Shown here: positions 10,201 to 17,896 of the stretch, in pieces
Position numbering within the stretch: the first letter of the stretch is position 1
Layout: every line of letters begins with the position of its first letter
NCBI RefSeq assembly: GCF_009765905.1
Contig: NZ_LMUO01000009.1
Coordinates: 411,941 to 475,940, forward strand
Reading direction: 5' to 3'
DNA length: 64,000 nt
From: Mucilaginibacter sp. L196
Lineage (GTDB): Bacteria > Bacteroidota > Bacteroidia > Sphingobacteriales > Sphingobacteriaceae
Position numbers and translations under genes: made by a program
Notes under the pieces: generated by a model
The model's database searches: none
Seen by the model: the letters and a program-made list of their open reading frames with translations, nothing else
Told to the model about the DNA's origin: nothing

Positions 10201-10615
10201 CACTAAATTAGAGACAGAAGGTAGCATTTCTGTACTTGATACTAAGTACTTGATACTAGTATCTGATGTAGAAATCATCGCGGAAGACGTTCCGGGATGG
10301 CAAGTTGCAAATTTAGGAAAACTAACCGTGGCTTTAGATGTTACGATTACCAACGAACTTAAACAGGAAGGTATATCACGAGAATTGATCAACCGCATAC
10401 AGAATCTGCGTAAGGGAAAGGGATTTGAGGTTACCGACAGGATAAATGTAAGGTTAAGCGACCACCCGCTAATTAACGGTGCTGTGAAAAGTAATTTAAC
10501 ATATATTTGCGCCGAAATTTTGGCTGATAGCGTACTGCTTGATAACCAACTAAATGAAGGTGAGAAAACACTAATTGACGAAACTGAAATTTTTATTGCT
10601 ATAAGTAAAGTATAA
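7229..10615 (+). CDS. ileS: Isoleucine-tRNA ligase
   Basis: It charges tRNA-Ile with isoleucine. The protein is 1128 aa from TTG at 7229, chosen because the upstream TTG lies in the promoter box and because MKYKEYKQLNL resembles starts of relatives. The ATP-binding HIGH-type motif is in PSANGMPGIHHV and the KMSKS motif in NGNKMSKRLGN; TWxTTPWT-like TTTPWTLPSN marks the editing domain. The length and C-terminal organisation fit the long, eukaryote-like (mupirocin-tolerant type) IleS common in Bacteroidota. Its stop overlaps the next start (TAATG), making an operon with a DksA-like gene and lspA. Confidence 0.95.
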   Translation: MKYKEYKQLNLSDTGKEVLEFWKKQNIFEKSISSRPANNPYTFYEGPPSANGMPGIHHVMARAIKDIFCRYKTLKGYQVKRKGGWDTHGLPIELAVEKALGITKDDIGKKISIEDYNAECRKEVMRYTDVWNDLTEKMGYWVDLEDPYITYKNEYIESLWWILKQFYNKGYLYKGYTVQPYSPKSGTGLSSHELNQPGTYKMVKDTTIVAQFKVKNDKDSAFLFEGVDTDVFILAWTTTPWTLPSNCALAVGEKIDYVKIGTFNPYTYERITVILAKDLVGKYFKAEGENASFEEYKGGDKIIPWVVKGSYKGKQLLGLHYEQLMPYVTNADLEENAFRIIPADFVTTEDGTGIVHTASVFGADDFRACKENNVPSVMVKDEAGKEVPLVDKQGKFVDEVTDYAGRYVKEEYYSDEERAEPGFKATDVLISIKLKTENKAFDVKKYEHSYPHSWRSDEPILYYPLDSWFVKTTAVKDKMVELNKTINWKPESTGTGRFGNWLENLVDWNLSRSRYWGTPLPIWREVDGNEEKCIGSIKELEAEIAISKAAGLMPEAFELIDMHRPYVDDVILMSSNGKPMLREPDLIDVWFDSGAMPYAQWHFPFENKEAFTNAYPADFIAEGVDQTRGWFFTLHAIAVLLSEASDEIKEINEKIGNKGVAFKNVVSNGLVLDKNGNKMSKRLGNTVDPFATIEQYGADAARWYMISNASPWDNLKFNLDGIDEVRRKFFGTLYNTYNFFAMYANIDGFTYSEAEIKLSNRLEIDQWIISLLNTLSKEVDAFYADFEPTKAARAIQDFVDAHLSNWYVRLSRRRFWKSDNSDDKLSAYQTLYTCLTTVAKLMSPIAPFFADSLYNDLNKVSGKETFESVHLADFPTTEAALVNKGLEERMQMAQDISSLVLSLRKKVGINVRQPLSKILLPILDKSFKQQVEQVKDLILSETNIKDIEYITDAAGFITKKVKPNFKALGAKVGKDMKAVAEAITNFGQDEITKLETEGSISVLDTKYLILVSDVEIIAEDVPGWQVANLGKLTVALDVTITNELKQEGISRELINRIQNLRKGKGFEVTDRINVRLSDHPLINGAVKSNLTYICAEILADSVLLDNQLNEGEKTLIDETEIFIAISKV

Positions 10616-10998
10616 TGGAAAACGAAACTATTAAAACCAGATATTCAGACAACGAACTAAAAGAATTTAAAGACCTTTTATTAGATAAACTGCGTATTGC
10701 ACGCGAAGAATTAAACGCGCTTGCTACATCATTAAGTTCACCCAATGCAAACGGTACTGATGATACCGCGGGTACTTATAAAACTTTAGAGGATGGATCA
10801 GCAACATTGGAGAAAGAACAGATTAACCAATTAGCTGCCCGCCAAAAGAAATTTATTGAGCAATTAGAAGCTGCAGTAGTACGTATTGAAAATAAAACTT
10901 ATGGTATTTGCCGCGAAACTGGCAAGTTGATACCTAAGGAGCGTTTACGCGCGGTTCCACACACTACCCTGAGCATGGAGGCCAAGTTAAAACAATAA
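10615..10998 (+). CDS. TraR/DksA-family protein with degenerate zinc finger
   Basis: This 127-aa protein has a helical N-terminal coiled coil (about 8-85) and the DksA C-terminal segment YGICRETGKLIPKERLRAVPHTT. DksA binds the RNA polymerase secondary channel and mediates the stringent response. In classical DksA this segment holds four zinc-binding cysteines; here only the first (in YGIC) remains. RLRAVP, which follows the first cysteine pair in the family, is kept. It overlaps ileS by one base and lspA by one base, so it is translated with them. The function is inferred from the family only. Confidence 0.85.
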   Translation: MENETIKTRYSDNELKEFKDLLLDKLRIAREELNALATSLSSPNANGTDDTAGTYKTLEDGSATLEKEQINQLAARQKKFIEQLEAAVVRIENKTYGICRETGKLIPKERLRAVPHTTLSMEAKLKQ

Positions 10999-11603
10999 TG
11001 AAGCCGGCGTATTTAAAACCGTTTTTAATTGTTGTTTTTATTGTATTAATCGACCAGATTATCAAAACCTGGGTTCGTACAAACATGTACCTCGGCCAGG
11101 ATATCCACTTTTTAGGCGACCACGGCATGCTGCACTATACCGAAAATAACGGTATGGCCTTCGGCATGGAGCTGGGCGGCGATTTTGGTAAGCTGGTGTT
11201 AACCATGTTCCGCATCGCGGCTGTGGTGGCTATCGGTTATGGTTTGGTATATTTAATCAAACACAAATATCACCGTGGTTTAGTCATGTGCGTAGCGCTG
11301 ATTTTAGCCGGGGCATTAGGCAATATTGTTGATTCAACCATTTATGGTGTATTATATCAGCATGGGCAGATATTTTATGGTCGCGTAGTTGATATGTTCT
11401 ATTTTCCACTGCTGTCCGGCAATTTCCCGCAATGGGTGCCTATATGGGGTGGGCAGGACTATATATTCTTCCGCCCGGTATTTAATTTTGCCGATTCAGC
11501 GATCTCAGTAGGTGTTATCGCCATCCTGATATTCCAAAAACGCTACTTCAAGCACGAAGTGCCTGAGTTAAGTAGCCCAAATAGTGAAATGGTAGAAGAG
11601 TAA
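10998..11603 (+). CDS. lspA: Lipoprotein signal peptidase (signal peptidase II)
   Basis: An inner-membrane aspartyl protease that cleaves signal peptides of diacylated prolipoproteins. It is 201 aa with about four membrane helices. The conserved blocks are YTENNGMAFG near residue 45-54, GALGNIVDS and FNFADSAIS; the Asp residues of the last two are the expected catalytic pair. It is last in the ileS operon, a common Bacteroidota order. Lipoproteins with lipobox cysteines elsewhere in the window (16493, 31424, 49117, 61759) are likely substrates. Confidence 0.94.
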   Translation: MKPAYLKPFLIVVFIVLIDQIIKTWVRTNMYLGQDIHFLGDHGMLHYTENNGMAFGMELGGDFGKLVLTMFRIAAVVAIGYGLVYLIKHKYHRGLVMCVALILAGALGNIVDSTIYGVLYQHGQIFYGRVVDMFYFPLLSGNFPQWVPIWGGQDYIFFRPVFNFADSAISVGVIAILIFQKRYFKHEVPELSSPNSEMVEE

Positions 11604-11631
11604 TCTCCACCATTTTTATTTTTAAACTTTA

Positions 11632-11717
11632 TTGTCATGCTGAGGAACGAAGTATCTATCCGCTAACTGCAAGCGGTGAGCCTATCGATAGATTCTTCGC
11701 TCCACTCAGAATGACAA
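11632..11717. repeat. Imperfect TGTCATGCTGAGG...CTCAGAATGACAA palindrome
   Basis: A degenerate member of the same class as the 5604 element, with arms of about 30 bases and internal differences. A second small hairpin (CCGCT/AGCGG) sits in the centre. It lies between the convergent lspA and gre-like genes. Confidence 0.75.
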
Positions 11718-11732
11718 AGAGGGCGGCATAAA

Positions 11733-12185
11733 CTATAAAACCCCTTCAATCCCATACTTCTTCCCATTCACCACAAACTCATCACCCGCTTTCTTCCCCA
11801 TCATCTGCATACAAATAGGTGCCGCTGCCGAAACCGCGAAATAACTTTCATTATCAACCACCCAAGTCCCTGCGCTGATAGCGATATAAAACTTACCGCC
11901 ATTAGTCAGCACCAAGCTCCCTGTTTCAATTATATCAGATGCGCCTTTGGTGCTTATCGAGTTTAAAGCGACCATCAATTTATTAGCTTCATTCAATTGT
12001 ATGGTGTTGCGGTCCTTTTCCTGCTGCATCATGGCACGGCCGGTTTCGTATTTATCACCCGCGCTGCTTTTGGTATCATCGTTTGATGCCTGTTCAGCTG
12101 CTTTAAAAGCCTGTTCGGCGGCATCCATACGGCTTTGTACGTAGGCAACACATTTATTATAAAGTTCTTGTTTGATATTGGACAT
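11733..12185 (-). CDS. GreA/GreB-family transcription elongation factor-like protein
   Basis: This 150-aa protein has an N-terminal coiled coil (about 5-75, rich in Ala, Glu, Lys) and a C-terminal globular domain ending with MMGKKAGDEFVVNGKKYGI. That end matches the LLGKKxGD block of the Gre C-terminal domain. Gre factors rescue backtracked RNA polymerase by stimulating transcript cleavage. The long coiled coil fits, but the tip acidic pair is not clear (NDDTKSSAGDKYE). The structured RNA element at 12221-12303 lies on the same strand, 36 bases upstream of the ATG. Confidence 0.75.
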   Translation of the reverse strand: MSNIKQELYNKCVAYVQSRMDAAEQAFKAAEQASNDDTKSSAGDKYETGRAMMQQEKDRNTIQLNEANKLMVALNSISTKGASDIIETGSLVLTNGGKFYIAISAGTWVVDNESYFAVSAAAPICMQMMGKKAGDEFVVNGKKYGIEGVL

Positions 12186-12220
12186 TTAGTTTATGCTGAA
12201 TATTGATTTGCGAAGGTATC

Positions 12221-12303
12221 AAAAAATAAAAGCCCCCTTGCACTCGCTGCTTGGGGGCTTTCAACCTAAACCTTATCACAATGTATGTAAGAATCACATA
12301 CTC
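12221..12303 (-). ncRNA. Structured small RNA element, copy A
   Basis: Read on the minus strand: a hairpin GTATGT/ACATAC (12301-12283), the linker ATTGTGATAAGGTTTAGGTT, then a GC hairpin AGCCCCC/GGGGGCT with loop AAGCAGCGAGTGC and a T-tract at 12230-12221. Linker and loop are the same as in copy B at 30763-30848, while both stems differ. It may be an independent small RNA or a leader of the gre-like gene that starts at 12185. It is not a family I recognise. Confidence 0.55.
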
Positions 12304-12466
12304 CAATACAAACGAAAAAATTGTGCGTTTGGATATATGTACCGTTAAAAAAATTTCAAACTGACAGTAAAATGATAATATTGAGTTAATAACATTACTT
12401 GTTTATTATCTTAATGGTTTAATTGGATGTGATATTTTTTGTACTTTGGTAAACCAATTTAAGCCT

Positions 12467-14056
12467 GTGAAACAGCTCAAATTACTATTGTTCGCGTTTT
12501 TACTGTGCTTGCCGTTCGCGCAGGGGCAGGCCATGCGGCATGATAAAGCTGCTGGTCCAAAAAATAATACCGAGATCATCTACCATATTTTTCAGCGTAG
12601 TTTTTTTGATAGCAATGGCGATAATCATGGCGATTTGAATGGCATCTATCAAAAGCTCAATTACTTGCAGCAGTTAGGCGTTACCGCTATTTTGTTAACG
12701 CCGCTGTATGAATCCATGTACTATCATAATTATTTCGCTACCGATTTTTATAAGATAGACCCACGCTACGGCACCATGGCAGATTATTTAAGGCTGATAA
12801 AAGAACTCCACCGCAGGCACATGAAGTTTTACATGGATATGGAAACCCAATATGTAGCCAGCGATAACGTATGGTTCAGGGATTCGTATAAAAAACCTGC
12901 ATCAAAATACAGCGATTATATTTTTTATGCTGATAAAGGCAACAAAAAACCCGTATCAATAGTCGCAGGCATAACGGACTTTACCGGCTATGATGGCGTT
13001 ACCCGTAAACTGGTAATGGTTAACCTGAATAATAAACAGGTACAGCAATTTAATTATAACCTGTTTAAGTTTTGGATGGATCCTAATCATGATGGTAATT
13101 TTGATGATGGGGTAGATGGCTTTCGATTAGATCATATGATGGATAACCTGGATAATGCTAACCGACTGCCGCATCTGTTCACCACATTCTGGCGGCCATT
13201 ATTAGCTAAACTCCGTGCCATCAACCCTAAAATAAAAATTGTAGCCGAGCAGGCTGAGTGGGGTTCATTCGGTATTGATAATTTAAAAGCGGGTGGCGTG
13301 GATAGGGTATTCGCTTTTCGCCTGGCATTTGCTATCCGCAACTTTAACAAAAAGGAATTGATGCTGGTGGCTGATTCAACCTTCCTGCAAACCCCGGCAA
13401 ATAAGCAGCAGGTGGTGTTTATAGAGAACCATGATATGCAACGCTTTGCCGATGCAGTAAAAGGAAACCCCGGTAAACTAAAGGTAGGCTGTGCCCTGAA
13501 TTTATTAATGGGTGGCGTGCCATCAATTTACTACGGACAGGAGCTGGGCATGAAAGGCAACAAAGGAAGCTTCGGCATGACTGATGCAAACGACATCCCC
13601 GATAGGCAGGCATTTGAATGGTATAAAAGCGATGAAGGCCCGGGCATGGCCTACTGGTATAAAAACGGCCTCTGGTGGACGGAGAATAATACCGATATCC
13701 CCAACGATGGCATATCGCTGGAAGAAGAAAAAAACGACCCCAAATCGCTTTGGAACTTTTACCGTGAAATCATCAGCCTACGAAAAAATAATACAATAAT
13801 TACAACCGGCACTTATACAAACCTGGTGAATAATAATGATCATGTTTTTTCATTTATGCGATATAACGGGCATGAAAAGTTTATTGTAGTAGTAAACCTA
13901 TCAGCCGAAAAACAGCATGTGATAGTTGATATAAACGCTGATAATAAAACCTATATTACAGCCTTAATGGGGAATAAACCGCTGGTGACTGGCAATAAGT
14001 TTCGGTTAAGTTTAAATGAATTTGGTGTTAATGTAATAAAGCTTAACACCCATTAA
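12467..14056 (+). CDS. Exported alpha-amylase family (GH13) glycoside hydrolase
   Basis: A 529-aa GH13 enzyme, predicted to act on alpha-glucans outside the cytoplasm. The GTG at 12467 is chosen because it opens directly on a signal peptide (KQLKLLLFAFLLCLPFAQGQA). The barrel starts at EIIYHIFQRSFFDSNGDNHGDL. The nucleophile Asp is in DGFRLDH, the acid/base Glu in IVAEQAE and the third Asp in FIENHD. Conserved region I, normally DxVxNH, reads DMETQY, so the usual Asn-His is replaced. A C-terminal beta domain follows (about 440-529). There is no SusC/SusD pair nearby, so it is not part of a starch locus. Substrate is unknown. Confidence 0.88.
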   Translation: MKQLKLLLFAFLLCLPFAQGQAMRHDKAAGPKNNTEIIYHIFQRSFFDSNGDNHGDLNGIYQKLNYLQQLGVTAILLTPLYESMYYHNYFATDFYKIDPRYGTMADYLRLIKELHRRHMKFYMDMETQYVASDNVWFRDSYKKPASKYSDYIFYADKGNKKPVSIVAGITDFTGYDGVTRKLVMVNLNNKQVQQFNYNLFKFWMDPNHDGNFDDGVDGFRLDHMMDNLDNANRLPHLFTTFWRPLLAKLRAINPKIKIVAEQAEWGSFGIDNLKAGGVDRVFAFRLAFAIRNFNKKELMLVADSTFLQTPANKQQVVFIENHDMQRFADAVKGNPGKLKVGCALNLLMGGVPSIYYGQELGMKGNKGSFGMTDANDIPDRQAFEWYKSDEGPGMAYWYKNGLWWTENNTDIPNDGISLEEEKNDPKSLWNFYREIISLRKNNTIITTGTYTNLVNNNDHVFSFMRYNGHEKFIVVVNLSAEKQHVIVDINADNKTYITALMGNKPLVTGNKFRLSLNEFGVNVIKLNTH

Positions 14057-14100
14057 TCAGGGGTTAAAAATCGTCTTTATTTTAAACTGTAAATACACCC

Positions 14101-14131
14101 TTTGAATTGTGGATTATTAACCCTACCTTTG
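14101..14131 (+). promoter_or_regulatory. Promoter of the DEAD-box helicase gene
   Basis: TTTG at 14101-14104, 19 bases, then TACCTTTG at 14124-14131 form a consensus Bacteroidota promoter. The predicted start of transcription is near 14136, giving a leader of about 37 nt. This excludes in-frame start codons upstream of 14136. Confidence 0.8.
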
Positions 14132-14172
14132 CGCCCGATTTGACGATGTTGTCAAATTCGTTATTTAAATTC

Positions 14173-16074
14173 ATGAACCCATTTATTCAACTGGGAATCC
14201 GTCATGATATTGTTAATGCCATCTCTGAGTTAGGGTTCGAAAACCCTACGCCAATCCAGGAACAGTCAATTCCGGTATTGTTAACAGGCAGCAACGATTT
14301 TGTCGGATTAGCCCAAACCGGGACCGGTAAGACTGCTGCCTTTGGCCTACCATTATTAGAACTGCTGGATTTCGAAGAAAATTATCCGCAGGCACTTATA
14401 TTGTGTCCAACGCGCGAACTTTGTTTACAGATTACGAACGATCTGAATAACTACTCTAAAAATATGCCCAACGTACACGTTGTTGCGGTATATGGCGGAG
14501 CAAGTATCTCTGATCAATTACGCCAGATTAAGCGTGGTGTGCAAATTGTTGTTGCAACACCTGGCCGTATGCTTGATATTATCAATCGTAAAGCGATTGA
14601 CTTTTCGCAGGTGAAATTTGTAGTTTTAGACGAAGCTGATGAAATGCTCAACATGGGCTTTCAGGAAGACATTGACAGTATTCTATCTACAACACCCGAC
14701 GAGAAAAAAACATGGCTGTTTTCAGCCACCATGCCTGCCGAAGTTCGCAGGATCGCGAAAAAATACATGACCGATCCGCATGAGCTTACTATGGGCACAA
14801 AAAACACAGGTAATGACAACATTGAGCACGAATACTATGTGATCCGTGCACGTGACAAGTATGCCTCATTTAAACGTATCGTTGATTTCAATCCTGAAAT
14901 TTTCGGTATCGTATTTTGCCGTACAAAAATTGAAACTCAGGATATAGCCGAATCTTTAATTAAAGATGGTTACAATGCTGATGCTTTACACGGCGATTTA
15001 TCGCAACAACAACGCGATAAAGTAATGAAACGTTACCGCGACCGTAGCTTACAGTTGCTTATTGCTACTGACGTTGCTGCACGTGGTATTGACGTTAATA
15101 ATGTAACACACGTTATTAACTACTCGTTGCCTGATGAAATGGAAAACTACACTCACCGTAGCGGCCGTACAGCCCGTGCAGGTAAAACAGGTGTATCTAT
15201 CTCTATCATCAATGGTAAAGAGCTTGGTAAAATACGCCAGTTAGAGCGTGTTATCGGTAAGAAATTTGTTAAAGCCGAAATACCAACAGGATTTGATGTT
15301 GTTGAAAAACAACTTTTTGCCCTGGTACATAAAGTACATAATGTTGAGGTTAACGAGCAGCAAATTGAACAATATGTTCCACGTATAATGGAAGAGTTTA
15401 AGGAGCTGAGCAAAGAAGATATTATTAAACGCTTTGCATCATTAGAGTTTAACCGCTTTTTAGAATATTACAAAAACGCGCCGGATTTGAACGCGCCTGC
15501 TGATGACCGTGTAAGGTTTGAAGGCGAACGTGGTGAGCGTGGCGAAAGAGGAGAACGCGGTGAACGTGCCCCTCGCGCTGGTTCAGCAGAGTTTACACGT
15601 TTATTTATAAACTTGGGTTCTGTTGATGAATTTAACCGTGGCGATTTGCTGGGTTACATTTGCAACAATACCAAAATAAGCGGCCGTACTGTTGGCAAGA
15701 TCGATGTTAAGGGTGTTTACTCTTTCTTCGAAGTAGCTAATGCAGATGTTGAAAAAGTAATGACAGGCTTTAAAGGCATCGACTTTAAAGGCCGTGAAGT
15801 TAGGATTGAAGTATCTGGCGAAGGCACAAGCACAACCCGTCCTGAAGGCGAAAGACGCCAAGGTGGTGGTTACAGCGGCGGTGGCAGATCTGGCGGTGGT
15901 GGCGGTTACAACCGCGACCGTAGCAGCGGTGGTGGTGAAAGACGCGAAGGCGGATTTAACCGTGAACGCAGCAATGCAGGTGGCGAAAGACGTGAAGGTG
16001 GCGGCGGCGGTGGTTTCCGTGATTTCTCTGGCAAACGCCGTGAAGATCGCCCGGAGCGTCGCAAAAGATTTTAG
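14173..16074 (+). CDS. DEAD-box ATP-dependent RNA helicase with DbpA-type RNA-binding domain
   Basis: It unwinds RNA, probably in ribosome assembly or cold adaptation (DeaD/CsdA-like). It is 633 aa from the ATG at 14173, set by the promoter at 14101-14131. The motifs are in order: Q motif NPTPIQEQ, Walker A AQTGTGKT, DEAD, SAT, and HRSGRTARAG. After the core, a GERGERGERGER stretch leads to a DbpA-like RRM (about 475-555) and a tail rich in Gly and Arg (RGG-like) ending RRKRF. The promoter is strong and a bidirectional terminator follows. Confidence 0.95.
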   Translation: MNPFIQLGIRHDIVNAISELGFENPTPIQEQSIPVLLTGSNDFVGLAQTGTGKTAAFGLPLLELLDFEENYPQALILCPTRELCLQITNDLNNYSKNMPNVHVVAVYGGASISDQLRQIKRGVQIVVATPGRMLDIINRKAIDFSQVKFVVLDEADEMLNMGFQEDIDSILSTTPDEKKTWLFSATMPAEVRRIAKKYMTDPHELTMGTKNTGNDNIEHEYYVIRARDKYASFKRIVDFNPEIFGIVFCRTKIETQDIAESLIKDGYNADALHGDLSQQQRDKVMKRYRDRSLQLLIATDVAARGIDVNNVTHVINYSLPDEMENYTHRSGRTARAGKTGVSISIINGKELGKIRQLERVIGKKFVKAEIPTGFDVVEKQLFALVHKVHNVEVNEQQIEQYVPRIMEEFKELSKEDIIKRFASLEFNRFLEYYKNAPDLNAPADDRVRFEGERGERGERGERGERAPRAGSAEFTRLFINLGSVDEFNRGDLLGYICNNTKISGRTVGKIDVKGVYSFFEVANADVEKVMTGFKGIDFKGREVRIEVSGEGTSTTRPEGERRQGGGYSGGGRSGGGGGYNRDRSSGGGERREGGFNRERSNAGGERREGGGGGGFRDFSGKRREDRPERRKRF

Positions 16075-16134
16075 TTTTTTTTAGTTTTCATACCGCATCT
16101 TTAACCGGATGCAATTAGTTTAGTTAGTTTAGTT

Positions 16135-16168
16135 AAGCTCCCGGAGTAGTTTACCGGGAGCTTTTTTT
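16135..16168. terminator. Bidirectional intrinsic terminator
   Basis: Stem AAGCTCCCGG (16135-16144) with CCGGGAGCTT (16154-16163), loop 9, T-tract to 16168. It separates the helicase gene from the convergent lipoprotein gene. Confidence 0.9.
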
Positions 16169-16493
16169 ATTTGGTAAATTCAACCAACGTTGAATCAGGG
16201 GTAAATAGCTTTAGCTGATGCTCATCCAAATGCTTAATAGCATACTTGGTGTAAGGCAGGTTGCCCTCAAATGAAGTATAGATCGTATCGCCTTTAACAA
16301 AATAATCCTCCGGCTCCGGCGAATCACTTGTCATCATAAAACTTTTATCGGTAATATTGAGCTTGCTGCCATCTGCGGTTGATTTCCACTCACCTATAAG
16401 GTTGGGGTCAGTTTTTTGCTTCGGCGAACAGGCAACAGATAAAAGCATCATGGCGCAGGCCATGCCAATAATTACAAAAGTTATTATTTTCAT
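16167..16493 (-). CDS. Small lipoprotein of unknown function
   Basis: A 108-aa protein with a lipoprotein signal peptide: a hydrophobic stretch (about 3-20) and the lipobox LLSVAC with Cys near 22. The mature part (LIGEWKSTADGSKLNITDKSF...) looks like a small beta-rich domain of the lipocalin-like kind, where GEWKS often opens the barrel; this is a weak inference. It lies downstream of another small exported protein on the same strand, 43 bases away. Function unknown. Confidence 0.75.
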   Translation of the reverse strand: MKIITFVIIGMACAMMLLSVACSPKQKTDPNLIGEWKSTADGSKLNITDKSFMMTSDSPEPEDYFVKGDTIYTSFEGNLPYTKYAIKHLDEHQLKLFTPDSTLVEFTK

Positions 16494-16536
16494 ATTCAGG
16501 CAATGTAAAAGCTGAATCTACTATAAACCAACCATA

Positions 16537-16815
16537 TTATTTATTTCTTATCTGAGATTTTTTTAGATAATATTTATGGCCCCTTGAGTTTACATAATAG
16601 TAATGTGAGTATTTATCAATATAAACAGTTTGGCCGCCGGGGCCTTGTTTGCCTCTGTATTTTTTGTCTACAATAGTAGCTTTGCTTTTAGCGGCAATTT
16701 CTGATGTTTTGTGGCCTACGGCATGAGCATCTTTGCTAATGGTACTTTGTGCATGTACTTGGGTAACGGCGAATAATCCCGTTGCCAATAAAGCAATTTT
16801 GAGTGTGTGTTTCAT
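16537..16815 (-). CDS. Small exported basic protein (PBCV-type basic adaptor-like domain)
   Basis: A 92-aa protein with a cleavable signal peptide (MKHTLKIALLATGLFAVTQVHA). The C-terminal half, GPGGQTVYIDKYSHYYYVNSRGHKYYLKKS, resembles the short Gly/Tyr/Lys-rich repeat called the PBCV-specific basic adaptor domain. It is strongly basic, so it may bind polyanions in the periplasm or envelope; that is a guess. Only 25 bases separate it from gpsA upstream, and they form one perfect hairpin (16817-16841). Confidence 0.65.
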   Translation of the reverse strand: MKHTLKIALLATGLFAVTQVHAQSTISKDAHAVGHKTSEIAAKSKATIVDKKYRGKQGPGGQTVYIDKYSHYYYVNSRGHKYYLKKSQIRNK

Positions 16816-16816
16816 G

Positions 16817-16841
16817 ATATTTCAATTGTTGATTGAAATAT
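16817..16841. repeat. Perfect 10-bp inverted repeat filling the gap before a start codon
   Basis: ATATTTCAAT and ATTGAAATAT are separated by five bases. The element runs from the gpsA stop codon to one base before the ATG at 16815. It could be an operator or an mRNA hairpin that controls translation of the small exported protein. Confidence 0.7.
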
Positions 16842-17848
16842 TAACTCAAATGCTCGGCTAAATGTTTCATTTCAATTGCCGGAGAATGCTTTTGATAGAG
16901 AATATTGTATACTGCATCGCAAATAGGCATGTGTACATGGTAGTTTTTATTCACTTCGTGGAGGCAATTTACGGCGTAATAACCTTCGGCAACCATGTTC
17001 ATTTCCAATTGTGCCGATTTCACGGTATACCCTTTACCTATCATATTGCCAAAAGTCCGGTTACGGCTAAATTGGGAGTAAGCGGTAACCATCAAATCGC
17101 CCAGATAAGCAGATTCTTTAATATCACGATCGATAGGGTGTACGGTATCTACAAAACGTTCCAGCTCGCGTATAGCGTTTGAAATCAACACCGCCTGGAA
17201 GTTATCGCCATAACCAACACCGTGGCAAATGCCACCGGCAATAGCGTAAACGTTTTTAAGTACAGCGCCGTACTCGGTGCCATAAATATCGTCGGATACA
17301 TTGGTTTTGATGTAGCGGGTATTGATCATCCCGGCAAATTCAGTCGCCAGTTCAATATCGCTGGATGCAATAGTCAGGTATGATAATTTCTCCAGCGCCA
17401 CTTCCTCTGCATGACACGGCCCGCTGATCACCAGGAAATTATCAAAAGATATATTGTAGTGCTGATTCAAAAACTCACCGATGATCTGGTTTTCATCAGG
17501 AACGATACCCTTAATGGCCGATATGATTTTTTTACCAGCGAAGTCCTCTGGCGTAATGCCTTCTAAGGCTTGCTTTAAAAACGCGGCAGGCACGTTCAGC
17601 AAAATAAAGTCGGAATTATGGATGATGTGTTTAAGATCGGTTGAGATATTATGAGCAGGCAGCTTAATATCCACCGAACTCAAATAATTGGGGTTGTGCC
17701 CAAATTTGCGGATATGCTCAACGGCATGCGTGTTGCGCATCCACCAAAAAACTTCTTTAGGCCTAATATTATCAGTTAGCATTTTAATATTGGCTGTAGC
17801 CCAGCTACCACCACCAACAACTGCTATTCTTTTTTTTTGCGTGTCCAT
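16841..17848 (-). CDS. gpsA: NAD(P)-dependent glycerol-3-phosphate dehydrogenase
   Basis: It reduces dihydroxyacetone phosphate to sn-glycerol 3-phosphate, the backbone of phospholipids. It is 335 aa. VVGGGSWATA (residues about 10-19) is the nucleotide-binding turn; SAIKGIVPDE, SGPCHAEEV and the catalytic Lys block YGAVLKNVYAIAGGI follow in the normal order. A long hairpin and a T-rich tract lie just upstream of the start, overlapping the -7 box. Confidence 0.95.
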   Translation of the reverse strand: MDTQKKRIAVVGGGSWATANIKMLTDNIRPKEVFWWMRNTHAVEHIRKFGHNPNYLSSVDIKLPAHNISTDLKHIIHNSDFILLNVPAAFLKQALEGITPEDFAGKKIISAIKGIVPDENQIIGEFLNQHYNISFDNFLVISGPCHAEEVALEKLSYLTIASSDIELATEFAGMINTRYIKTNVSDDIYGTEYGAVLKNVYAIAGGICHGVGYGDNFQAVLISNAIRELERFVDTVHPIDRDIKESAYLGDLMVTAYSQFSRNRTFGNMIGKGYTVKSAQLEMNMVAEGYYAVNCLHEVNKNYHVHMPICDAVYNILYQKHSPAIEMKHLAEHLS

Positions 17849-17860
17849 TCCAAATAAAAA

Positions 17861-17896
17861 GTCCCGCCAGCGAAAAATGTTTTTCAGTGGCAGGAC
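17861..17896 (-). terminator. Terminator-like hairpin in the gpsA upstream region
   Basis: On the minus strand, arms GTCCTGCCA and TGGCGGGAC (9 bp, one G-T pair) enclose a second pairing GAAAAA/TTTTTC. TTTTTATTT follows, then the gpsA ATG. It could stop readthrough from the efflux operon or attenuate gpsA. Confidence 0.6.

Noticed and set aside
14107..14172. Upstream start for the DEAD-box helicase
   Set aside because: The consensus promoter at 14101-14131 overlaps this stretch, so those codons would not be transcribed in full.
15794..16084. Open frame over the glycine-rich tail of the DEAD-box helicase
   Set aside because: It is a shadow in another frame of a GC-rich repetitive coding region; the helicase frame is the real one.
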